26,183 bases of DNA from Tubiluchus corallicola (Eukaryota; Priapulida; Priapulimorpha; Priapulimorphida; Tubiluchidae): assembly GCA_030141605.1 (NCBI GenBank), contig JAQGDQ010000591.1, positions 1-26,183 on the forward strand, written 5' to 3'. The notes under the pieces are model-generated. The model did no database searches. It was not told the origin of the DNA and was given only the letters and a program-made list of their open reading frames with translations. The translations under genes were made by a program, and so were the position numbers. This document shows, one piece after another, positions 18,999 to 26,183 of this stretch (positions are counted from its first letter, which is position 1; each line of letters starts with the position of its first letter).

Positions 18999-19581
18999 AG
19001 TGTCCTCTTTTTATGTTTCTCTTTGTGGTAAATTAAATGTTCGCTTTTTTACCGTCACCTCTTTTGCTTGTTCTGACGCGTGTGGTATTCTCTAAACGCA
19101 ACTGCTGATGTTAAGCACTTGCTGTCTCTAGAACTGCAACATTCTCTTTACAAACGCGTTCTCAGCAAAGTTTTTAGTATTTCCTTCACAGTAATGGTGT
19201 CCTCTTTTACTCTGTTTCTCTTTGTGGTAAATCAAATGTTTCACTCTCTCTTTGTTCGCTTTTTTACTGTCACCTCTTTTGCTTGTTCTGACTCGTGTGG
19301 TATTCTCTAAACGCAACTGCTGATGTTAAGCACTTGCTGCCTCTAGAACTGCAACATTCTCTTTACAAACGCGTTCTCAGCAAAGTTTTTAGTATTTCCT
19401 TCACAGTAATGGTGTCCTCTTTTACTCTGTTTCTCTTTGTGGCAAATCAAATGTTTCACTCTCTCTTTGTTCGTTTTTTAATGTCACCTCTTTTGCTTGT
19501 TCTGACGCGTGTGGTATTCTCTAAACGCAACTGCTGATGTTAAGCACTTGCTGCTTCTAGAACTGCAACATTCTCTTTACA
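18956..19581 (-). repeat. Three tandem copies of the DEG/ENaC 5' end (about 213-bp unit)
   Basis: Units are 19581-19369, 19368-19154 (exact 215-bp step) and 19153-18956. The third contains the real start codon and first 14 codons and is about 17 bp shorter. In the two upstream units the homologous codons read ITVKEILKNFAENA against MTVKEVLKDFAENA in the gene. ATG is replaced by ATT and the frame stops eight codons after the homology ends (FVKRMLQF, TAG). The unit also carries the leader (acagagaaac-like and aagaggtgac blocks on this strand). Upstream copies are more like each other than like the gene-proximal one. Confidence 0.92.
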
Positions 19582-19800
19582 AAAACTGCCCGATCGCCAC
19601 AGTGACACGGCCTCATTTTCATCTGACAATTGTCACAGTAGCAAAGCGTTAGCTCGGGAGTTCCTGGTTACAGCACACCGGGATGCGAATCGTGACGATT
19701 GTTTAGTTATCTGTGTGCAACTTTGCAATGTAATTGTAACTATTGACATTGCGGTTTTGGCTCAATTGAAACCTCGTGGTTTTGGCTCATTGATACGCCA
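19582..19800 (-). promoter_or_regulatory. Probable 5' flank of the DEG/ENaC gene
   Basis: Sequence between the repeated leader and the GA tract, GC-richer than average around 19590-19700. It has a direct repeat of ggttttggctca near 19755 and 19781. No TATA box in a convincing position. The assignment as promoter rests on position only. Confidence 0.3.
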
Positions 19801-19801
19801 A

Positions 19802-20098
<297 letters not shown>

Positions 20099-20120
20099 GA
20101 ACTTTTAAAAAAGTGAGTTA

Positions 20121-20195
20121 TGAATTTCGCTGGTATTTGTCGTGTCTATATTGTTGCAAAAGTAACTTGTTTGTACAGTGCTATTGTAAGATATT
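20121..20195 (+). mobile_element. Second fragment of the retrotransposon 3' UTR
   Basis: 20121-20170 matches 14811-14860 with one visible difference (tatttg against tatctg). After acttgt this copy has an extra 17 bp (ttgtacagtgctattgt) before aagata, missing at 14.86 kb and flanked by short ttgt repeats. The two then diverge. The 5' side is cut off by the GA tract. Confidence 0.85.
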
Positions 20196-21400
20196 CAGTG
20201 TGTTGTACTAAAATTAGGCAAGTTTTAAGATAAAAATTCTAATTTCAAATTACCGCTGTACTCGTGCATGAGCTGTCGAACGTATGTAGTTCGTCACAAA
20301 CTAACACATCTGAACCGAGAGGTACAGCACCCGTTTTTTTGTGCAACACATTTCCAAAATGCAGGCGCTGGTGCCCGTCTAACTATCGGATGGCGAAATG
20401 AACGTAACAGCAGAGAACTAGTGGCGCGAACTTGAAATTATGTTTCTGTGGTAACAATTCTTTCACGTAACTCATTTTTGAAAATAGTAGTATGTTTCCT
20501 TTCGATATTCTAAATATAGTAGATTGTTTTTACCTACAGTTTAAGATTGGGTTCGGTTTTGCCCTAATGAGAGACGAAGGTCCAATGTCTACAATAAGTG
20601 TTTAGACTTTCGAGCAATAGAAGAAGAAGAAGAAAAAGAAGATCAAATTATATCACTTCTGCATAATTATAAATGTCTGCTGCTTAATTCAAAATTAAAA
20701 AAATAGTTTTAGAAGTCATTTATTCTAGGTGCGTATGTGCTTTCATCAATTCAAGTTTGACGAATTCCCGAGGTTAATTTCATTTTTCTAATAATTTTTC
20801 TCAATGTTCGTACTAAACATTTACCACAGATGGCGCCACAGTGTAATTGTGTTGGCGGATATTTTGCGTTGTGCTCAGAATGTATGACCAGAGTCGTAAA
20901 TGGTGCTGAAAACCATTTACATAGCGGTGTGTTGCTTTTTGCGGGAATGGAGTGCTGCTGTGTTTACCTGTTTACCTGCCTTGAGAGCAGATCTCTTTTA
21001 TTTCAGAATTTTGTCTGTCCATTGTCTATAATGGATGGCATAATTATGATGATGATGGTGGTGATGATGATGTAACCAGAGTACACGGATATTGTTACTG
21101 CAGCCTTCTGGTCCTCATACTAAACTCGTGAAGGCGTCGACTACAATAACAAATTGTTCATGACATTGTAAAGACATGCACACAATTTAGAATTTTAGAA
21201 TCTGCCCTGTAGCTAAACACAAAAATTATGAACTGTGGGAAAGGTGACCCGCTAGATAAAACATTATAAATGATTGTATGTGTTTTGACGCTAAATTTAT
21301 GTGCTGCCGATATTTTAATGCAACTATAAATTAAAATTTTATTTACACATTAGCGGTAAATCAGATGCTTGGTAAAAATGAATTAATAATTTTATGAATA
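20196..21400. other. Intergenic; no gene supported
   Basis: Contains a short gaa-rich run near 20621-20641, a CTCF-core-like motif (next entry) and an (ATG)n-like run near 21045-21073. The open stretch 20830-21075 (plus) is not recognised and ends in that run. Confidence 0.5.
20827..20838 (+). promoter_or_regulatory. CTCF-core-like motif, second copy
   Basis: Reads CAGATGGCGCCA on the plus strand, the same 12-mer as the minus-strand motif at 13474-13485. The two lie on either side of the DEG/ENaC gene and point away from each other. Function is inferred from the motif only. Confidence 0.3.
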
Positions 21401-21401
21401 A

Positions 21402-21644
21402 TTGCAGGTCTATTGCTCAACGAACACATTGGTATCAATGAGTTATGTGATTGTGTCAGCGTGGTGTTGCTATGTGCAATTATTTATACACAGTTGCCCC
21501 CAGCACACTTATACTACAAATCTAAATAAACTGCATGATGTCCAAAGGAAATTTTTGAGAATGTTTAAACCCTACATGCAAAATGACTTGCCCTTTTCTT
21601 TAACGAAAGTTTGTCTACAAAGAACGGAGTTTGGCCAAATTTAA
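21402..21644 (+). pseudogene. Possible reverse transcriptase thumb fragment
   Basis: An 80-codon open stretch whose second half reads NLNKLHDVQRKFLRMF, resembling the N-x-x-x-L-x-x-V-Q-R-K-F-L-R helix after the catalytic domain of Jockey/CR1-like reverse transcriptases. Nothing before or after supports a longer gene. The resemblance is short and may be chance. Confidence 0.35.
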
Positions 21645-22257
21645 ATGAAGTACAAAAAAACGAAGAAAATGAAACCATAACAATGTGAGAGACTAGGGAA
21701 GGTCTCAGGTGGAAATGAGTCTCCCAAAAAGTTTATCAAAAAACAAAACAAAAACAGTACAGTGGAAACATAACAAAACGAACCCTGACTTTTGTATTGT
21801 GACATCATTATGACGTAAAAGTTTTATATTTTACATGGTGGTGCCATGCCAATCTTGCTAAAATATAATTTGAGATGAGCACACTTGCTGAAGTTTGCCT
21901 GGTGTAACTGACATGCTTACCGTATTCGGTAGTATGCCGCTTCTTTTGGAACACCCTGTACAGATCAGCCCCACACCTAAGAAACGAGCATCATTCCTAA
22001 TGCTCACCGTTTTAATAATCTGACTTTGTCGCTGTTTTTACTGATACATATGTGTCGTCGCCGTCGTCATCATCATCATCATCATCTATTCGCTTCTGCG
22101 TTCTAAAAATGCCACACACTCCTATCTGCCGCCACCACTCACGATGCATCGCAACATAAAGTGAGTCTAGGGTTGTATTTGCTACATTTTTGCAGTATGT
22201 TTATATACGTCAGTAGCTGATCACTTTTTTGTTGTCTCAAGAGTTTTACGTAATGCT
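21645..22257. other. Intergenic; nothing recognised
   Basis: AT-rich. It includes a short gtcgtcgcc run followed by (CAT)n near 22052-22086. No gene, RNA or mobile element seen. Confidence 0.5.
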
Positions 22258-22367
22258 ATAGGAAGAGGAGACTCTTGAGGAGGTAGTATTAGCGCATGTC
22301 CAATCCAATGCAATCTTCATACTTGAATTTGTTTACTCCAATGATTCTTCTTGACCACATCATACAG

Positions 22368-22408
<41 letters not shown>

Positions 22409-22524
22409 AGGAAGAGGAGACTCTTGAGGTAATCTTAATGTATGCCCAATCCAATGCAATCTTCTTACTTGTATTGGTTTACTCCAAGGATTTTTCTTGA
22501 CCACATTATACAGATCATCATCAA

Positions 22525-22566
<42 letters not shown>

Positions 22567-22715
22567 TATCATCATATCATCATCATCATCATCATCATCA
22601 TTATAATCATAGGAAGAGGAGGCTCTTGAGGTAATCTTAGTGTATGCCCAATCCAATGCAATCTTCTTACTTGTATTTGTTTACTCCAAGAATTCTTGTT
22701 GACCACATTATACAG

Positions 22716-22786
<71 letters not shown>

Positions 22787-22894
22787 AGGAAGAGGAGACT
22801 CTTCAGGTAGTATTAGTGCATGCCCAATCCAATGCAATCTTCTTACTTGAATTTGTTTACTCCAAGGATTATTCTTGACCACATCATACAGATC
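22258..22894 (-). repeat. Compound array: RT-derived unit alternating with (ATG)n
   Basis: Four copies of a unit of about 105-112 bp (22258-22369, 22409-22513, 22609-22714, 22788-22894) are separated by (ATG)n tracts, minus-strand sense, of about 40, 95 and 73 bp. Each unit on the minus strand encodes variants of NPWSKQIQVRRLHWIGHAL and LPEESPLP. The R-R-L-x-W-x-G-H-x-L-R-x-P block is the C-terminal end of many invertebrate non-LTR reverse transcriptases. Unit-to-unit changes are few. Methionine- or aspartate-rich open frames come from the microsatellite. Confidence 0.9.
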
Positions 22895-22995
22895 ATCGTT
22901 GGATGTTCTGTCAGGCCATTTCTTTAGAGACGTCTTTGAAAAGCGTCAGTTTCCTCCTGCTGTTTAACTTTTATTGTCCATAGTTCAGCATTGTG
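22788..22995 (-). pseudogene. Non-LTR reverse transcriptase C-terminal remnant
   Basis: On the minus strand, sequence entering the array from the right reads ELWTIKVKQQEETDAFQRRL, then a TAA. After a frame change it continues NDDLYDVVKNNPWSKQIQV and RRLHWIGHALILPEESPLP. The order W-T-x-x..DAFQRR..N-D-D-L..P-W..RRL-W-x-G-H is that of RT tails. At least one stop and one frameshift make it inactive. It supplies the unit repeated in the compound array. Confidence 0.7.
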
Positions 22996-23244
22996 CAAAA
23001 ACACAGGTTCTACTAAAATTCTACTACATTACATGCATTTTGAATCACGCGTTGATAAAGATATCATTATTTTACATTATTTTAGAAAGAAAATCTCAAT
23101 GCGAATGGCCAATGGGCCACCAATATAACATCTTGTGACTAACATTAACATGCGCAACAAACTGCGCAGTTTGTGAAAATCAATTAAGCGAGTGCTTTGA
23201 GTTTCAGCCCTACACTGACACCACTTGTGCAAATACTTAACAAA
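22996..23244. other. Intergenic; nothing recognised
   Basis: AT-rich stretch between the RT remnant and the CpG-rich putative promoter. No feature seen. Confidence 0.5.
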
Positions 23245-23410
23245 TTGTCCGCAACGCGGCGCTGCGCTGGCTAGCTCTACCGAGTCGCGCGACTACTTTC
23301 GCTTATAAATCAACTCGCTTCTTAGCGATGAACTTAATCTTTATCTGGTGTCCGAGTTCGAAGAAGCGTTAGCCGCATCGTCGAAATCAACCGCGCAAGG
23401 CGTGAAATGT
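23245..23410 (+). promoter_or_regulatory. Candidate promoter with TATA box
   Basis: A locally CpG-rich stretch (cgcaacgcggcgctgcgc, then cgagtcgcgcgac) with TATAAAT at 23304-23310, which would place a start near 23335. It precedes the signal-peptide exon by about 0.7 kb on the same strand. A possible 5' UTR intron is CAG|GTAAAT at 23665/23666 to ttaaacag ending at 23856. The transcript is inferred, not seen. Confidence 0.4.
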
Positions 23411-23620
23411 AGCTTAAACTCGAGAGGTCATTCTGTTTAAACCAAAACCGGAGAAGTGAAAAAAGCAGCAGTTTATTTATCGCGTGTCTCACTTGTAGTT
23501 TTAAACATCATTGGCTACTTTTGCAAAACGAATTTGACAGAAAAATAGGAAAACAATTCACACGCTTAAATTCAATCACGCCGTGTTATTATTCCCCGCG
23601 GTTTGCTTAAAAAATCAGTG

Positions 23621-24143
23621 CAGGTTTTTCCGTATTTCTGATTTGAAAAGTGTCGTTTGATTCAGGTAAATTAAAACTTTTGGCGCACCTGGGAAATTTG
23701 ATTACACGAGAGTGAAATCCAATGCTGATGATGTTTAAATTCTACAGGTATTATTGACTGACTGTGTAAAGTTGCCATAAAAACAGTTGCGTTCTTCGTG
23801 TTGTTGTGGGTGTAACGTTTTTAGTGGAAAAAGTAAACAATTGTTTTCTTAAACAGGTGCTCAAGACTTCTTACAGCGTCAGGTGTTAATTAAGCATGTG
23901 AAAGTTTGCGGATTCCGATACCATTCAGAAAAATCCGTTTTCTTTTTGCAATCATGATCAGCTGAAGGATTTTCTAGGTTGTTTCCAAATGTGACTTCAC
24001 CTGGTTATCACACCTGTAATTCATACCTGTAATTAAACTGTCCATAATGGCCGTGGGCTTGGAGCTGTTGGTGCTGTTGATTGCATTTACCTGGGCTGGA
24101 GCTAGTTATTCACCTTATACCTGCTCACGTAAGTAGACACCTG
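23621..24143. promoter_or_regulatory. Dense CAGGT/ACCTG cluster around the plus-strand first exon
   Basis: Twelve copies of CAGGT or ACCTG in about 520 bp (23621, 23663, 23687, 23745, 23854, 23880, 23999, 24012, 24025, 24089, 24119, 24139), where about one is expected. Several are full CACCTG/CAGGTG E-boxes. The SESTD1 start has a similar cluster. Binding is inference. Confidence 0.35.
24047..24128 (+). CDS. First coding exon of a secreted or membrane protein (signal peptide)
   Basis: ATG at 24047 has A at -3 and G at +4, a good animal start context. The 27 codons plus one base end at CAC|GTAAGT, a consensus donor, so the intron is phase 1. The peptide is MAVGLELLVLLIAF followed by TWAGASYSPYTCS: a short N-region, a hydrophobic core of about ten residues, and a plausible signal peptidase site after AGA or GAS. 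A cysteine follows soon after. A phase-1 intron just after the signal peptide is common in extracellular modular proteins. No later exon was found before the right edge, so family and function are unknown. CpG-rich sequence with a TATA box upstream and the E-box cluster support a real gene start. Confidence 0.6.
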
Positions 24144-24531
24144 TATAATTAGACGATAATTATTGGTTTCAAAATTTGGGTTGGCAATGTTGAAGATATG
24201 TAGGTGACAATTAGCTCTGTTTGTATTCTGAAAGGTGTTTTGAAATGATGACAAATAATGCTTTGAACGTTTAAAACTTTGCAATTGAAAAACTTGAATG
24301 TAATTTGATTTGAACACCACTATTTTTGTCATTAGAGACGTCACTGTACTTCTTTAATTAACACTTATGATACCTTGGCTATTTCGTTTTGGTTTGCTAG
24401 GCGTTTTTGCAAAAGGTTTTAAGCTTCTTCTAAGGCAATTCTTACTGGTGTTTCTTCAGTAATCTGATGACGTGTCTCAAGCATTTTAATGAACTCCAAA
24501 TAGTTTCTTCGTTCTAGTCTATAAATCTTTA
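24144..24531 (+). other. Putative intron; nothing recognised
   Basis: AT-rich sequence after the GTAAGT donor with no recognisable exon. The minus-strand open stretch 24102-24344 overlaps the donor and has no motif. Confidence 0.5.
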
Positions 24532-24588
24532 TTTGCAATAGAAATTATGAAACATTAAAGTATATGTTTTCATAATTTCTATTGCAAA
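24532..24588. repeat. Near-perfect 24-bp inverted repeat (hairpin)
   Basis: The left arm tttgcaatagaaattatg...acat (24532-24555) pairs with 24564-24588 with one bulged base, over a loop of about 8 nt. It could be a miRNA-like hairpin, the remains of a foldback or MITE, or a cruciform. There is no conserved flank to decide. Confidence 0.85.
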
Positions 24589-24800
24589 CGAAGTCTTAAA
24601 ATAGAAACCACGACAAAATTGAGGTTTTTAAAAACAAAACTTTTCAAAGAGAGATGTGTGTCGAAAAACTGCAGGTTAGACGAAATGAAAGATATTATGG
24701 CAATTAGACTCTTAATATGATAGATGTTGAAGCAAATTTGTATAGATGTTCTTTATATCAGGAAGCAGAGGATACTACAGAGCATCTTTTTGAATAATTA

Positions 24801-25244
24801 CCGTATTTTCCCGTGTATAAGAGACCCTTGTGTATAAGAGACCCCTTCAATTTTTAGGCAAAAATTCTGGAAAAAAGTTTTTTCAGACGGACATTTTTAG
24901 AGGGTAAAGTACAACTTTTTTCAACTCAGTGCGGTACTGAAAACAAAATAAAACCAGTTAATGTGTTGTAGAAAAAGAGTACTGGTATATATTAAAGTGC
25001 GTACCTGCAAACCTGTAACAGGAAAGGAGATAATGTCTGTGTCACGATGCTTGTATTGCTTACAACCGCTTCATAGTCGAACGCGACACGCAAAACAGTT
25101 GTAGAGCACTTATTTCTTTAAAATCATTAGTGTCACAATTTATGCATCTTATTGAAAAGACTTACTCCCATGTATAAGAGACCCCCTATTTTTAAAGTGA
25201 AAATTCTGAGCAAAAAAGGGTCTCTTATACACGGGAAAATACGG
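24801..25244. mobile_element. 444-bp MITE with perfect 27-bp terminal inverted repeats, TA flanks
   Basis: The left terminus ccgtattttcccgtgtataa, extending to 24827, is the exact reverse complement of 25218-25244. TA flanks both ends (24799-24800 and 25245-25246), consistent with a TA target duplication. Inside each end the motif gtataagagacccc occurs again (about 24831 and 25171) followed by similar A/T text in direct orientation. There is no coding capacity, so it is non-autonomous. The ccgtattttcc-type terminus resembles those of animal DNA-transposon MITEs, but I cannot fix the superfamily. It lies in the putative intron of the plus-strand gene. Confidence 0.9.
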
Positions 25245-25246
25245 TA

Positions 25247-25492
25247 GATAAATTATTACTGACTAGGATGTATGTTAACGAGCTGTTGAAACTAAAAATA
25301 TAACTAAAGACGAGTGAACGGTAAAGGCAAGTTGACGAAAAAGATATTTGGCGTGATTTGTAAAAAAAGTTGATCGTGTTGTTGATGATGTTGGTGTTGT
25401 TGATCTCGCAAACAGACACTTTTTATTGATGTCTGTTTGCTCGCTACTGGAGGTGAAGAGGATCGAGGGTATCCACGGTAATAGGCGTAAAT
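25247..25492. other. No recognised feature
   Basis: AT-rich sequence between the MITE and the dispersed repeat. It contains a gttgttgatgatgtt-like run near 25378-25402 and a short inverted repeat around 25410-25440 (aacagacac / gtctgttt). No gene supported. Confidence 0.5.
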
Positions 25493-25646
25493 GTTAAACG
25501 AAGACCGGACGATTGTTTAGACTCACTTTATTTAACTGTCTAAAATATACGTTTTCTTGCCTCTAAAAGTTAGCAGTTGTTTCTTATATTTGAATAATTA
25601 GTTTAGAAAGTTAATTAACGGCAACCGAACGCAGCTATTGCTTACG
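25493..25646. repeat. Dispersed repeat, copy B (partner at 11050-11210)
   Basis: Same orientation as copy A and matches it from aagaccggacgattg to gaaagttaattaacgg. It continues gcaaccgaacgcagctattg, homologous to the founder of the 19-bp array at 11184. Here that segment is single copy. Confidence 0.85.
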
Positions 25647-25956
25647 TCAGAAACTAACCACACTTTGTGCAATGGCAGGCATCTTCCCTTGCGCATCAAG
25701 CACATTTGCATAAGTGTTACAGTACTGCTTAAATGCATGATGTCACGAAAACTGGGCTCTACATTATATGACGTCAGAAACTAACAATGCAGCCAATGAT
25801 CATGCTTATCACGGTACCGCCTTCTATTTGTCGGCCACGCGAATGTGACAAAAAGGCGCCGTTGCCAATCTTAGTAGATTCACTGAGCCGCGCGTAGCTT
25901 AAAATCTATGGACAAACTAATAGTAAAAGATGATTTAGGAAACAACGTTTACTCAC

Positions 25957-26019
25957 TTTACAGTGATAACGGCAACGGCAAATGATCGCCAGCAACTTGT
26001 CATCGGACAGGGTCGCCAT
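25957..26019 (-). CDS. Possible first coding exon on the minus strand
   Basis: Minus-strand ATG at 26019-26017 has G at -3 and +4. The frame MATLSDDKLLAIICRCRYHC plus K ends exactly at AAA|GTGAGT, a consensus donor, giving a 21-codon phase-0 exon in GC-richer sequence. I recognise no family and found no following exon in the 1.8 kb to its left before the opposite-strand exon. A chance combination is possible. If real, the gene would overlap or be nested with the plus-strand gene's intron. Confidence 0.3.
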
Positions 26020-26183
26020 GCCAACAGAAAGAGTGGTCACTTTTACTATTATCGAGCCTTTATTCTCGTGAACTAACATCACGTTTTCTACAAACCTGAA
26101 TATTGAACAACCATCGTGCAGAACCGGACCTTATTTAGGCCCATATAGAAAAATAAACTCACACACATTTGTCGTATTAGCTG

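Noticed and set aside
19080-19537. Two similar plus-strand small proteins in tandem
   Set aside because: They arise from the tandemly repeated 5' end of the channel gene, read on the opposite strand.
22289-22882. Poly-Met, poly-Asp and poly-Ile proteins
   Set aside because: Translations of the (ATG)n/(CAT)n tracts with retrotransposon flanks.

Overview
The window is AT-rich nuclear DNA from an invertebrate animal. It has spliced genes with GT-AG introns, a DEG/ENaC channel gene, tails of non-LTR retrotransposons, MITE-like elements, and many mini- and microsatellites. I cannot name the species. Nothing is bacterial: there are no operons, Shine-Dalgarno sites or CRISPR array.

Left third (1-10498, minus strand): five consecutive coding exons (10490-10436, 9039-8919, 4995-4905, 2250-2143, 1069-956) splice in frame into about 163 residues. 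I recognise these as the N-terminal CRAL-TRIO/SEC14 domain of SESTD1. The gene starts in the window and runs off its left edge. Each intron seen carries something different: intron 1 a retrotransposon tail with a (TAA)n tract, intron 2 a 2.4-kb 43-bp satellite, intron 3 a 1.55-kb 29-bp array, intron 4 an unexplained GC-rich block, and the last intron a 52-bp array.

Middle (10.5-17.3 kb): no intact gene recognised. It holds a 19-bp minisatellite that appears to grow out of a dispersed repeat, a stem-loop followed by AATAAA, the 3' end of a non-LTR retrotransposon (RT tail plus 3' UTR, with an internal 111-bp perfect duplication), and a foldback element with long inverted arms built of about 20-bp subrepeats.

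17.3-19.6 kb (minus strand): one intact intronless gene, a 565-residue DEG/ENaC sodium channel subunit. Its 5' end (leader plus first 14 codons) is present three times in tandem. The two upstream copies keep the codons but have ATT in place of the start ATG. A 290-bp (GA)n tract lies about 0.8 kb upstream.

Right third (19.6-26.2 kb): retrotransposon debris, including a compound array in which an RT C-terminal segment alternates with (ATG)n tracts. Then comes a TATA-containing CpG-rich stretch and a plus-strand first coding exon (24047-24128) encoding a signal peptide and ending in a GTAAGT donor. A long perfect hairpin, a 444-bp TA-flanked MITE, a second copy of the dispersed repeat and a weak minus-strand first-exon candidate (26019-25957) complete the window.

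The recognised genes (a lipid-binding scaffold, an ion channel, a secreted protein of unknown type) show no evident joint pathway. The most unusual content is how repeats are born here: several satellites can be traced to a seed sequence inside a transposon or gene end that is also present in the window. I found no convincing new multi-gene system.
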